From: Plantago major
Taxonomy: Eukaryota > Streptophyta > Magnoliopsida > Lamiales > Plantaginaceae
Direction of reading: 5' to 3'
Length of the DNA: 64,000 nt
Assembly (NCBI GenBank): GCA_026545765.1
Contig: CM048839.1
Coordinates: forward strand, 86,008,414-86,072,413
In this document: piece after piece, positions 46,267 to 57,343 of the stretch
Layout: each line of letters begins with the position of its first letter
Numbering within the stretch: position 1 is the first letter of the stretch
The notes under the pieces: generated by a model
The model's database searches: none
Seen by the model: the letters and a program-made list of their open reading frames with translations, nothing else
What the model was told of the DNA's origin: nothing
Translations under genes and position numbers: made by a program

Positions 46267-47056
46267 AGACCTCAGGGGTCTCAGAATCCACACAGCTCAC
46301 AAAGAAGCTATCCTTGAGAGAGAACCAGTCCTCGGGGAAGTGAAACCCCAACCCGCTGGCCGTCAGGCACCCATAAGGAGGAAACCGTAGAAGCAACAGC
46401 ACGAAGACATCAAGAACATCAGAGACTAAGCTTCTTCTTCCTTTCTTCTTAGATTTCGATTACTATTCTTTGTTGCTATGAGTAGCTAATTTCCTTTTGT
46501 AGAGGCGAATCGCCGTAACTCTGCTTTTGCTACTTCTTTACATACCAGGATATGTTAATGCAATAGTTATTTGCCATAAATCCTGGTTATACAACTCTAT
46601 ACATCCTTCGTGGTGTGATGTTCTGCTAAGTGACACAGTAGTTTCATTGAACTGAGTAGGGGTACTCGTGCCGACTGCACCTTGAGCACCATAGTATTAT
46701 GCCCTGTTGTCATTAGAGGTAACAGCGTAGGATTTTAACTAGGAAGTTGGGAGTAGCATAGCAGAGGGAGGTTGGGGAACCTTTACGCCTTTCCATCATT
46801 GATTTACAACAAAAGAAATTTAGGGTTTACTGGGAACTGATTATTCTGTCTGAGATAAAGAACTGTTTACTTTTCTGCATTCAATTTCAACGTTATTTAC
46901 TTGTTCCTATGCTAAGTGTCCATGGAGAACGACATCCCGAGTCAACTTTCGCTATAAACTGTGGATTTGAGGACTTCTGACTTATAAATTTAATCTTGAT
47001 TGTATTTGGAGATTACAAGTTCTACAACGGAAAACGAAATCGCTGAGTGAACATCA
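46267..47056 (+). mobile_element. J 5' LTR, 5'-truncated
   Basis: It matches 54642-55492 of the 3' LTR. It begins 2 nt after the position of a TATA box (CTATAAATA, 54632-54640) in the full LTR, so the promoter half is missing. The 3' LTR has about 60 bp more near 54700. Confidence 0.85.
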
Positions 47057-47061
47057 AATTT

Positions 47062-47079
47062 TGACGCCGCTGCCGGGGA
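47062..47079 (+). promoter_or_regulatory. J primer binding site (tRNA-Asp type)
   Basis: TGACGCCGCTGCCGGGGA is one base off TGGCGCCGCTGCCGGGGA, placed 5 nt after the LTR end. Confidence 0.8.
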
Positions 47080-47368
47080 CACTTGACCACTTAAGCATGT
47101 TTCGATCGACCGAGATAAGTTGAAATCTTTCTTTCGCTTTTTAATTTACACACTGTCTTTTTAATACGTATAGCATAAACCCAAAAAAAAAATCATAAAA
47201 TCTGTGAGAATCTTTCTCCAGAACAAAAAATCCAAAAAAATTTTCTTTCCCGTATTTGTTTATTTTCTTATTGAAAAAACCCAAAAAAAAAAAAGTAACT
47301 TTAGATTTCTGTTATTATCTTTTTAATATTATCTATTCGTATCTGCAAAGGTTTGTCTGTTAGTCTTT

Positions 47369-49172
47369 ATGCAAGGTAGGAGAAGTGCAGGAACACTAGT
47401 AGTACCGCTTAAAGACGACATAGATAAGCTGGAAAGGCGAATACTATTTACTGCCACAATGGAAGCATCCAACAACATGGGTGGAGAAGAAAACAGCAAC
47501 GACAATCCATTTGGGAATGTCGATACTTCTGAGCTTGAATAGCTGCTTAAGATTCGACTTGAGATTCAAGCTGAAAGGAAAGAGCTGGAACAGGAAAGGC
47601 TAAGGATAGGCGAGGAAAGGTTGAGGTTTGATGAGAACCGAAGAAGGGATAACTATGCAAGGGTGGAATTGGTAGACGAAGACGACAGACCCATGCTTGA
47701 CTATGTTATGCCGAGACTTACACCGCATACCTCAAGCATCTATCTGGAGAGGATCGCGAGAGAATATGATCTGAAGGGAACTCATCTGAACCAGCTACCA
47801 CACTTCTACGGAAACCCAGCTGAAGATCCGATGCACTTTATGAGAGAATTCTACGCAGTGGTTGGAGGAATACCATTGAACGGGCTCACGGAATGTCAAC
47901 TAAGAAGGAGAGTCTTCCCTAGCTGCCTTAAGGACAAGGCGAAGAGCTGGCTTATCTCACTACAACCAGGTAGTTTGACTACATGGGACGAGGTTTACAA
48001 CAAGTTCATGCTCAGATACTTCCCACTGAAGAAGACGTCCGACCTGAAGAGCCAAATCCAAAACTTCAACCACTGGACGGAGAAACATTCTATGAAGCAC
48101 GGGAGAGATATAAGGATCTACTTGACAGGTGCCCGATGCACACCTACGCGTTGTTCGACAAGGTCAACAACTTGTATAAGGGAATTGACACTATCAGCCA
48201 GGCACTTATTGAGGGGGCATGTTAAGGAAATCTATTGGACGTACCCCCAAGAAGGATTTGGGAGGTATGTGAGAACCTCAGTGAAAACTCAATGCAAAAG
48301 GGACGAGGAAAGAGTGTCCGATCTAAGGAAGTTCTTGCGGTCGAGGAGGTTCCGTGGAAATGATCACAAAGAGACTAGATGATATAGAAGCCGAACTATC
48401 TAGGAGAGAGTCTGAAGGAGAAGATGGACACAAGGGACCTTCGGAGGAGGCAATCTACATCCAAGATGGTGAACCATCATCAAGCCAAACCCCTCCGTCA
48501 ACCAGAACCTGGCATGAAGTTAGGCAACACCGGGGTCGACCTCTTATCCCCATAACACCGATAAGGGTAACCGCACCAACTCAGCAGGAGTTACCCCTTT
48601 TGGAAGGAAAGATCCAGTTCATCATCAAGGAGCTGAGGACAGTAAGGGAGTTTATGGAGAAACAAAAGGAAAGGGGCGACAAGGTGGAAGCATTTATTGA
48701 AAGAGCGGACGAAGTGCTCTACAGGATCAACGAGAAGGTAGAAGAAGCAGAAGGAAGCCTAGTAAACATAACGGAAAGGCTGATGATACTTCTAGAGCAA
48801 CGTGATGAGGAGAAAGAAGAAGACGAAGAAAGTGAAGATGAGGAGGAAGCTATAAAGCGGATAGATGCAGAAGACAGATGGACTTCCGAAAAACTCCTCG
48901 ATCAGCTCTCTAACTCTCGCTTTAACTTTGCCTTATCTAGTGAATTGCATATAGAAGGTGACTCCTTGAGATTATGCAAGTACCTCTACAGGGAAAAGAA
49001 CCAAATGGAGAATTTCAGGAGTAATAAGAGGAAAGAAAAACCCTACTTTCGGACTTATATCCCCAGGAGGGAAATCAATCCCTTAGCATTTCAAATTTCA
49101 GTCAACATAGGGGGCGGGATGGTAGTAGGAACTCTAAACCTGGAATTCGACGTGAATGTTATCCCCTTATAG
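47369..49172 (+). pseudogene. J gag (Athila-type)
   Basis: The ATG at 47369 (MQGRRSAGTLVVPL) is followed by a Glu/Arg-rich coiled segment. The full capsid domain then appears: HFYGNPAEDPMHFMREF, SCLKDKAKSWLISLQPGSLTTWDEVYNKFM and, in another frame, GETFYEARERYKDLLDRCP. A long Glu-rich helical region runs from 48360 to 48860. Both capsid halves are present, unlike D, E and F. There is a TAG at 47540 and frameshifts near 48080 and 48350. Confidence 0.78.
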
Positions 49173-49373
49173 ATGTACAAGAGACTCAGGTTGACAGGAA
49201 AGACCGACGCTAGTAGCATGTCCTACGACGTCGGCATGAGCATAGCAAAGAACTATGGGATTGTTAGAAACATACTCATCAAAGTAGGTACTCTCATAAT
49301 CCCGGTGGACCTGCTGGTAGTCGACTACAAGAATAAAACAATAGAAACTTGTTTCTGGGAAGGCCCTTTATGA
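49041..49373 (+). pseudogene. J aspartic-protease relic
   Basis: A retroviral-type protease fold is suggested by NLEFDVNVIPL, a stop at 49170, then MYKRLRLTGKTD...VRNILIKVGTLIIPVDLLVVDY. The catalytic D-[ST]-G (D-L-G-A in Athila) is replaced, so it would be inactive. RT should follow but does not. Confidence 0.6.
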
Positions 49374-49950
49374 TAATGACTAACACCATTATTGATATAA
49401 CTGGCTGAAAAGTTTATATGTTTATTAATGGTTTGCAGAGTGACGTGGAATTATCCGTCGGAAGGTCGCATTTCAAGAAGGGGAAGCTTGTAGTTGAAAG
49501 ATCACCAAGGAGAAAGAAGGATCAAACACTTGGAGAATTTCAAGATGCACTAACGAAGATGAAGGAAATAGATAAGAACTATTTCTATTCGCATGAGATT
49601 CACTTCTAGTTTCCGAATTCGAGAAACAAAGAGAACGAACCCTACAAGATCTATCTGGACAAGTGGATGACCGGAAGATGAAAATTGGGGAACGATCGAC
49701 TATTCTACAAGAACTACAAGGATGACAAGGGTTTTAGAAACCGACTCCAGAATGAAGGAAGTACCCTCTACAAGTTCGAGTTTACAAGGGAAGGTGACCG
49801 ATTCAACATGGGAGTGAAAGATTGGAACACCGACCCGAGTTTAATGGAAGATTGGTTGACTACTCACACCGATGGAGAACGGGGGTCCTACCCCGGCAAC
49901 TAATTCATCAACAACCAGGGGTCGAGCTATAAGACCTTAAACAAGCGCTT
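49374..49950 (+). other. J region after protease, degenerate
   Basis: Short open fragments (for example 49418-49609 and 49685-49903) with no domain I recognise. They end in the conserved GCGCTTCTTGGGAGGC motif. Confidence 0.4.
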
Positions 49951-49968
49951 CTTGGGAGGCAACCCAAG
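49951..49968 (+). other. CTTGGG-AGGCAA-CCCAAG hairpin in J
   Basis: The loop is the same as in D and E, with a compensated stem (CTTGGG/CCCAAG in place of CCCGGG/CCCGGG), again preceded by GCGCTT. Confidence 0.75.
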
Positions 49969-50343
49969 GTCACGTTTACTTTTACGCATTTGCATTCGCA
50001 TTTTCAATTTTCGTCTTTTTCTCATATTCCGTGCCAAATTTATTTTTCAAAATCATTTTCAAAATTTCTTATTTATTATGTTTGCTTTTTAAAAAAACTA
50101 AAAAACCAAAAAGAATTGAAAAACACGAAACGATGCGAAAGTGAGGAACTTGGCAGCAGCCTAACCACGGTCCACTGGCGACCACAGTGAGCTGCTCTCC
50201 CAGCTCACTCTTCCCCTCTTTTTAAACACCAAAAAGGTTTTTCTCCCTCCCCATTTCATTTCTCTCCCAAAATTCTTCACTTGCTCTTCAATTCAATTTT
50301 ACCCATTGCATTTTTTAGCTTGCCCATCCATCATCAACATCAA

Positions 50344-50916
50344 GTAAGTGATTTCTACTCATTATTAATCCTCATTACATCTTCAATTCAATATGTTTAT
50401 CATTCATCTCTTTGCTTTCACTTTCTTCTTGCTTCTTTGGTGCTTAGCAATTATGTGCTTCAATTGATTGATTTGTTGATGTTTGAGATATGTGGATACA
50501 TACTTACTTCTAGTATTCACTACTTTATTACTTGTTTGTTGGAGATTTGACAAATTGTTTGAGAATTTGAAGGTTACCCCTTTCTCCCTCGATTACTTGC
50601 TTACATGGTAGTAACTTGTTGAAGTATACTTAGAAAACATGTTTGCATTGTCATATGCTCATGGGATAGAGATTACATTACAATTTGCCTCTCAACTTGA
50701 TGCTTGATACAACTTGACACATGAGTTACATGCCTAGTTCTTGCATTATTTTGAAGTGGCTATTGATCTTATTCCAAGCTATAATTTTGCATACACCTTG
50801 TGCCACGCATTAGGTTTGGGGGAGAAGAAACCCCATTGGATTTGCATGTAAACCTTAGAATTGATTTAACTCCAAACATGCTATCTCACACTTTTTTTTT
50901 TTTTTTTTTTGCCTAG
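50344..50916 (+). other. Predicted leader intron of J downstream ORF
   Basis: After a pyrimidine-rich leader (50218-50343) comes a consensus donor GTAAGT at 50344. The acceptor is a run of 19 T residues (50892-50910) followed by GCCTAG at 50911-50916, 5 nt before the ATG at 50922. The inferred intron is 573 bp and T/A-rich with no ORF. It would yield a short spliced mRNA for the ORF. Confidence 0.5.
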
Positions 50917-50921
50917 GTACA

Positions 50922-52010
50922 ATGGGAAGAACCAAAGGAGGAAAAGGACGTTGGTGAACCGAGCACTAAGAGAGCAAAGAAAGGAAAGAAGGTGGCATCG
51001 ACGTCCCTCTCAAGCAAGGCTCGGAGTTGCTTCTTGGTTAATAACGACCGAGGGGTGATCCCCGAGAGGAAAGTAGAGATCGAATGGGGGACGAACCCGA
51101 CCCTTAATTGGATTCACGGATTTTTGAGCCTCTAAGCCGAAGGATGCACTTTTAGATCACCCCGTCATCATTCGACTGGTAGAGGTCATGTTTGGGCCAG
51201 GAGCTATCAACAATTTCTTCGAAATTCTGGAGGAACACATCCATGGTGAATACAAGGAGCCAGCATATGATGAGATGGAGTACGGAGAGATCCTAGAAGA
51301 TATCCCATAGGTATTACTTGGAGAGAGATTTAGAGATGATGCAGTGGGAATGTCCATCCCAAGGGCTACACTCAACGGAAGAGCAAGATTTTGGATGCAC
51401 TTTGTGGAGACCAACTTGAAGCCAACTCTACATCACGAAGGGCTCAAGGGATACGTAGCCACTCTTGTCTACGCAATTATGGAAGGTCACTACATTGATG
51501 ATGGGAGAATCATGTTGAAAGAGATACAAATGGTGAAGAACAACACAAGAAGAAACTTACCATTCCCCGGTCTCATTACCGCTATATGCCAGAAGAATGG
51601 AGTTCCTACTAGTGAGTTAGGATTCACTCGACTCACAGAACCTTTTGATGAAGACAGAACTATCCACCGCCTTGAGATGCAGGAGAAGGCTGCCAAGGCC
51701 GAACTTAGAGGAAGAGGAGTAGCGGATCAGCCGCAGGAGCTTTTGACATGATTTCGTTCAACAAATTTGTGAACAACTATCAGATGGAGTGTCAAGGGTG
51801 TGCACAAAGGCGAGATGAGATGAACGGAATGGGCTGGAGGTCGGAGTGGAACAGTCATGTCACCTACCTGCACCGTTATGAGCAGATCTCCTTTCGACAG
51901 GAGAACATTGATGGGTATGGTCACTACGAGTATCCACCTTATTACCCGCCACCGCAGCTCTATCCACCGCCCAACGTCGATCTGACGCTGTACTACCAAG
52001 GCTATTAAGG
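50922..52010 (+). pseudogene. J env-position ORF (plant-transposon-protein domain, PF20167-like)
   Basis: The ATG at 50922 (MGRTKGGKGR) lies in a degenerate N-terminal part. A well-preserved core follows: FGPGAINNFFEILEE, LNGRARFWMHFVETNLKPT, IMEGHYIDDGRIMLKEIQ, LPFPGLITAICQKNGVP. In another frame come the C-terminal Tyr/Pro-rich repeats (YPPYYPPPQLYPPP). This matches what I know of the domain seen in many plant Gypsy elements after gag or pol. A TAG at about 51309 and frameshifts near 51130 and 51750 break it. Function unknown; no signal peptide or membrane helix is visible. Confidence 0.65.
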
Positions 52011-52450
52011 ATTTTATGCTCCACCGCCTCCTGGAGGATCCTCATCTTGAAGCGCCATCTGGATTGGAGAAGCAGCACCGAGAGGGGAGTATCTTTTCTT
52101 TTTCTCTTTACTTTTCTAGTTTTCAATCTGCTCTTAGCTAGGTTTGGAGGAAGAATTTGATTTGATTGATACCTGCTTAACTATTCAGTCTGTAATTACC
52201 TTAAATACTCGCACTTAGTAATTTGTATTTTGAGTCATGCCTTATCTGTTACGTCTAAGGTCTTTTACTTGTTGAAAATGTTTTGATCTGTGGGAGAGTA
52301 CTGAGTGTGAGCCATAACTGAGATGAGGGGCTGTGGATTTGTTTTCCTGCTTTGCTGCATGCTGAATATATGCTCTGACCGAATTCGACCCATGCTACTT
52401 TGATGAGTGAGTTTGCTTGCTACTCTAATTAAAGTCCTGTGTGCACCCGT
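52011..52450. other. J non-coding stretch after the env-position ORF
   Basis: I see no gene or motif beyond pyrimidine-rich tracts. Confidence 0.4.
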
Positions 52451-53215
52451 GTGAACACTGCTACCCTTGAATCTTTATTTGTCAATAGCATGAATATGAT
52501 TAGTGGTACTCGCCTTTCTGAATCATTTTCTATACCTTTCGCTAGCCCCGCTGAAAGCCTTTTTGAGCCCAAATGAACTCCACCATATATCCTATACTTG
52601 ATTTACTAAAGCGGTGACAACAACTTACCGCCGAGCTTGAACGAAGAAATGAAGAAACGAGTTCCAAAGAATGGAGGAGAATCATGTTTTGATCATGATC
52701 GAGAATTGGTTTGGGCGAAAGAAGAGAAGAAAACCCTTACCCCAGTTCGAGAAATTGGTTTGGTGGAGAAGTGGAAGACGATCATCGTCGAAAGGTAACC
52801 TTGTTGGCTCTACTGTTTATTTCTGGTGCTAAAAAGTGAACACTGCTACCCTTGAATCTTTATTTGTCAATAGCATGAATATTATTAGTGGTACTCGCCT
52901 TTCTGAATCATTTTCTATACCTTTCGCTAGCCCCGCTGAAAGCCTTTTTGAGCCCAACTCCACCATATATCCTATACTTGATTTACTAAAGCGGTGACAA
53001 CAACCTACCGCCGAGCTTGAACGAAGAAATGAAGAAACGAGTTCCAAAGAATGGAGGAGAATCATGTTTTGATCATGATCGAGAATTGGTTTGGGCGAAA
53101 GAAGAGAAGAAAACCCTTACCCCAGTTCGAGAAATGGGTTTGGTGGAGAAGTGGAAGACGATCATCGTCGAAAGGTAACCTTGTTGGCTCTACTGTTTAT
53201 TTCTGGTGCTAAAAA
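52451..53215 (+). repeat. 385-bp direct tandem duplication in J
   Basis: Copy 1 (52451-52835) and copy 2 (52836-53215) are nearly identical, differing by a 5-bp deletion and a few substitutions. They are non-coding. Confidence 0.92.
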
Positions 53216-53269
53216 TCACTAGCTCTTGCTCTAAAGAAAAAAAAAAGTACCGAAAAAAGCAAAGGTACA

Positions 53270-53460
53270 AAAGTCGCGGAGTGGATCTATGGTCCTTGTG
53301 ACCACCATATTCATGTTGGGTATGTTACAGATACTACGCACATACCTGCGTGGCCCTCAAAAGCTACATGTCCGTGAGGGTTGATGGCATGTATACCAAA
53401 CCAGCACTCACAAAAGTGCAAAATTCGGTAAACCAGACACTACCAAAAAATGGAGATACT
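53270..53460 (+). other. Conserved non-coding block in J
   Basis: GTGGATCTATGGTC..., CCGTGAGGGTTGATGGCA and GCACTCACAAAAGTGC are shared with D (minus, about 6886-7095), E (33290-33480) and F (inverted, about 40190-40370). No ORF is shared. The GCAC...GTGC arms could pair. Confidence 0.65.
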
Positions 53461-54095
53461 AAAAGAGCCCAATGATGGCCAACCAAAAGCATACGAGTCA
53501 GTAAAACAACTGCAAAAAATAGTTTGCCAAAAAGAAAAAAAGAAGAGAAAATAAAGGAGCAAGTAGTCTATGTGTGAAGCAATCGATGGAGAAGCTACGA
53601 TGATAGAAGAGAAGTTGAAGATTTATCATTACGAGAAGATGGAGTCGAAGGAAGGAGCTCGGTGTCCGAAAGGATACGTCCCCCTGAAGTACCCTTTTAT
53701 TCTACCTTGTTATCTTTTAATGATACTTGGCCTTTCCCTCATCTTTATATTATCCTACCTGAATTAAGCCAACCTGAGTACTACTTTGATTTGTGCCTTG
53801 ACTTTTGGGAGTAGAATTGCATAACATTACCATGAGGTAATGATTTTGAAGTACGCCTGTAAGGACATTGGGTTACACTTGTAACCGCTGGCTGTAGTGA
53901 GAGATGCTTACTTGGTACTTGTTTGTTGTGGAGTCATGAAGTTGGAGCAGAAACTAAGCGAGTCAGTAGAGTTTGGACCTTGAAACTGGCTACTTGTCTA
54001 TGTGGTGGTTTATTCTTGCTACTCATTTCATGGTCACTTCTTAATTATCGTTTTTGCCTTGCTCAAGGATGAGCAAGAAACTGGTTTTGGGGGTG

Positions 54096-55492
54096 TGATG
54101 TAACAATGAAATGTGCGATATAGCATACTTTTAGACCCTTGTTTTTTTGCCCTAGATGCAATATTTGTGTCGTTTTATGGTAATTACCAACTTTGCATGT
54201 TTTATGTAGGACATGATCGCAGTTTTGAGGATTTGCACAATTTCAGGCACCAAAACGGCATAATTGTGCCAAATCGGGACAAGGAAGCAAATACGCGGAA
54301 TTGACCATTGCATGGAGTTCGCAGAGTCAAAGCATGTCATGCGACCAACCGATGCGAAGATAATTTAAGAAGGAACAACTTTGTAGAAGACCACTTTTCG
54401 AGGAAACGAAGTTACGAAGCCCGAAATTGAAGAACGAAGAAAACAGATTCGAGTCTGCAGCAATCACACTTGGCGGCCACCAGGAGACCGTAGTAGGGGT
54501 CACTACGGTCCACAGGCGACCACAGTGAACCTGTTGGTTTCTCCTGGGCTACTCTGTTGGCCTGTCAGGCTGAGGTCCGCCTTCCTAAACCTTCCTTATT
54601 GAATAATGGCGGTTTGGAGGTCAAAATTTCACCTATAAATAAGACCTCAGGGGTCTCAGAATCCACACAGCTCACAAAGCAACTCTCCTTGAGAGGGAAC
54701 TTGGGATCCATGATCAAAAATGTTGAAAGGCCCTTAGAGTTTTTTGTGACCTATGAGGAGCCGTCTTCAGGGAAGTAAAACCCCAACCCGCTGGCCGTCA
54801 GGCACCTAGAAGGAGGAAACCCTAGAAGCAGCAGCACGAAGACATCAAGAACATCAGAGACTGAGCTTGTTCTTCCTTTCTTCTTAGATTTCGATTACTG
54901 TTCTTTGTTACTATGAGTAGCTAATTTCCTTTTGTAAAGGCGAACCGACGTAACTCTGCTTTTTCTACGTCTTTAAATACCGGCATATGTTAATGGAATA
55001 GTTATTTGACATAAATCGTGGTTATAGAACTCTATACATCCTTCGTGGTGTGATGTTTTACTGAGTGGCATAGTAGTTTCATTGAACTGGGTAGGGGTAC
55101 TCATGCCGACTGCGCCTTGAGCACCATAGTATTATGCCATACTATCGTTAGAGGTAACTGCGTAGGATTTTAACTAGGAAGTTGGGAGTAGCATAGCAGA
55201 GGGAGGTCGCGGAACCTTTATGCCTTTCCATCATTGATTTACAACAAAAGCAATTTAGGGTTTACTGCGAACTGATTATTCTGTCTGAGATAAAGAACTG
55301 TTTACTTTTCTGCATTCAATTACAACGTTATTTGCTTGTTCATATGCTAAGTGTCCGTGGAGAACAACATCCCGAGTCAACTTTCCGCTATAAACTGTGG
55401 ATTTGAGGACTTCCGACTTATAAATTTAATCTTGATTGTATTTGGAGATTACAGATTCTACAACGGAAAACGAAATCTCTGCGTGCACATCA
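54096..55492 (+). mobile_element. J 3' LTR
   Basis: About 1.4 kb, TGATGTAAC...GCACATCA, preceded by a TTTTGGGGGTG purine tract. TATA box CTATAAATA at 54632-54640. Confidence 0.85.
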
Positions 55493-55842
55493 CCTACTGA
55501 GAGCAAGATTCATCCGGTATTCCATGTTTCTATTCTCAAGAAACATGTTGAAACTTCTGTGCCATTAGCAGTTGGTAAGATACCTCCTATGTATGAAGAA
55601 GGACAGGTACTGCTACAACCATTGGCTTTGCTAGGTAGAAGGATGGTAAAAAGAAACAACACAGCTGCTACTGAAGTTTTGGTGAAATTGTCTCATCTAC
55701 CTGAATATGAGTCCACTTGGGAAGATTGGTACAAGCTCATTCATGCCTTTCCATATGTAGAGGCTTGGGGTCAAGCCTCAAAAGAAGGATTGGGCAATGC
55801 CATGGAGAAGCCTTCACTTTTAAGCTGTTTTGGTTATTGAAC
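55493..55842 (+). pseudogene. Gypsy I pol, C-terminal end (chromodomain-like)
   Basis: It reads KIHPVFHVSILKKHV, MVKRNNTAATEVLVKLSHLPEYESTWEDW and ends TGA at about 55840. This is the typical end of chromovirus-type Gypsy pol. It is separated from the integrase core by element J and a missing ~500 bp. Where the I 3' LTR starts and ends is not clear. Confidence 0.75.
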
Positions 55843-56187
55843 GTCTGGAGCGGCAGTTGGAGTGTGGGATTAGAGCGTAACGACCAAGCTGTGGAGATTA
55901 AGACGCGTGTCGGCTAATCCAACGGCTCCTGAACAATTGCATTCTTCCCTCTTTTATTAGACATTTGCTCTCCAAATTCCTTCGTGAATCTGTTACTCTG
56001 AAGGTAATCGTTTTCTCTTCTGTTTGTGCTTGTTTCGGGATCGTTCTCTCGTGATATAGATTGACCGTGACATACAAATAGGTTGTTTGACGATTAAAAT
56101 CCGGAAAACCAGGTTAAAATAAGTGCTTTTAGGTGTTTTTTTAACCAGGTTTACACGATTTTTATCGATAGCCAAAAAGTAAAGAAG
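55843..56187. other. Sequence between Gypsy I and the Pcc1 relic
   Basis: Possibly the remnant of the I 3' LTR followed by the promoter and 5' leader of the next gene. A possible leader donor CTGAAGGTAATC lies near 55996-56007. Confidence 0.3.
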
Positions 56188-57343
56188 ATGCAAGTTTTAG
56201 CTTCTGGGCCTGGAGCTCAAAGCAAATGGGAATTCGCTTGGTTATTCATTTCCTCATTTCTTTTTCGTCCCTCTGTTTAGTTATGAAAAAAAATCGAACT
56301 TTCCTTTGGACCAATTTAGGGCATTGTTTTTTGTTAGTTGGGTAAATTGGTTTGAAGGAGACAGTCTACTTTGGAATTCTTTTGTTTGTTAATCTTGTTG
56401 TACAAGGCATCAATGATAACTGAGTATTTTGTTGCACCAATAAGTGTACATTCTTGACTTCTTGCCTATTTCTGGTATGTTGATTTGAGTTGGGATAACT
56501 ATCACTCTTTGCCAATGTTTAGTTTGGAGTTTGATTTAGTCACATCGTAATAACAATTTTGTGGGTGTTCTATGATCACAGTATTGCATGCCGCAAGATA
56601 GTTGGATAAGATTGTGTTACCTAAGTGTTCAAGAAAATCCACTCTATTATAGTAGATTCTAGGAATTGTCTTACTTAAGTAATAAATCTAACATTGCTTG
56701 TTGTCTTGCTGATTTCATCATTGTCCTGTCATGCGAATGTTTGATGGGATATCCGAGAATATTATATGATGTGATGCCTATGAAATGTAGTTGTGGTATG
56801 TTTTGTTGATTGTATTTGCAATTTTTCTTAGCTACTGATACAATTGTTGTGCAGTAACCTGGAAGTAGATTATAAGTCCAATGACATTGCTCGAATAGTT
56901 TATCGTGCACTAGCTATTGATAAGGAGGTAATGTTACATACTGGACTTCAGTCATTCTATCCATTCTCATACCAAAATTCTCTCTTAGACAGTACTTTGT
57001 TTGTATAACAGTTACAACTAGACAAGGTAAAATGACAGAGGTCTATCTCCAATGGGAAGCTTTATGTGTGAGTTGTTCCCAAACATTTCATTTAGTGCTT
57101 TGTTTTGTGAGGAATGGTTTTCTAGCTTCAGGAGTGATATGAGGAAGTTAATCTGTAATCAGCCACCGCATTGCCAATGGGAAGTCTGATTAATTTGTTA
57201 TGCTAGTCTCTATTTCATTTGTTTACAGGCATCTCGAGGCAATTGAAGCAAGATTTATTTGTGCATCATACATTGCCTTTGTTGATGTTCTTGCACTTGC
57301 CACCAAGACAATTGAACAATTTGGTCAAGGGATGATCATGTGA
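56188..57343 (+). pseudogene. PCC1: KEOPS subunit Pcc1-like, four exons, one nonsense codon
   Basis: The gene assembles from exons 56188-56240, 56855-56927, 57012-57067 and 57229-57343, all with GT-AG borders and compatible phases. It would encode 98 codons before the stop at 57341: WEFACNLEVDY, ARIVYRALAIDKE, SISNGKLYV, EAIEARFICASYIAF, ATKTIEQFGQG. This is the conserved Pcc1/LAGE3 fold of the EKC/KEOPS complex, which makes the t6A modification of tRNA. An in-frame TGA at 57033-57035 occupies a position where relatives have Arg (CGA to TGA). Splice sites remain intact, so the loss may be recent or the gene may be a duplicate. The true start could lie further upstream. Confidence 0.75.

Larger units (their letters stand above)
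46267..55492 (+). mobile_element. Athila-like Gypsy element J without RT or integrase
   Basis: The layout is truncated 5' LTR (46267-47056), PBS, gag with protease relic (47369-49373), conserved hairpin (49951-49968), leader with intron, env-position ORF (50922-52010), non-coding region, purine tract and full 3' LTR (54096-55492). No RT, RNase H or integrase is present between protease and the downstream ORF. The 5' LTR lacks its first ~546 bp together with part of the Gypsy I host, so the left target duplication is gone. Confidence 0.82.

Noticed and set aside
46267..46280. J 5' LTR start as a transcription-start-based truncation
   Set aside because: The break is only 2 nt after the TATA box, too close for a start site, and about 500 bp of the Gypsy host are missing as well, so a genomic deletion is simpler.
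53570..53767. 65-codon frame with a hydrophobic C-terminus in J
   Set aside because: Not conserved in D, E or F and next to a conserved non-coding block; no support as a gene.
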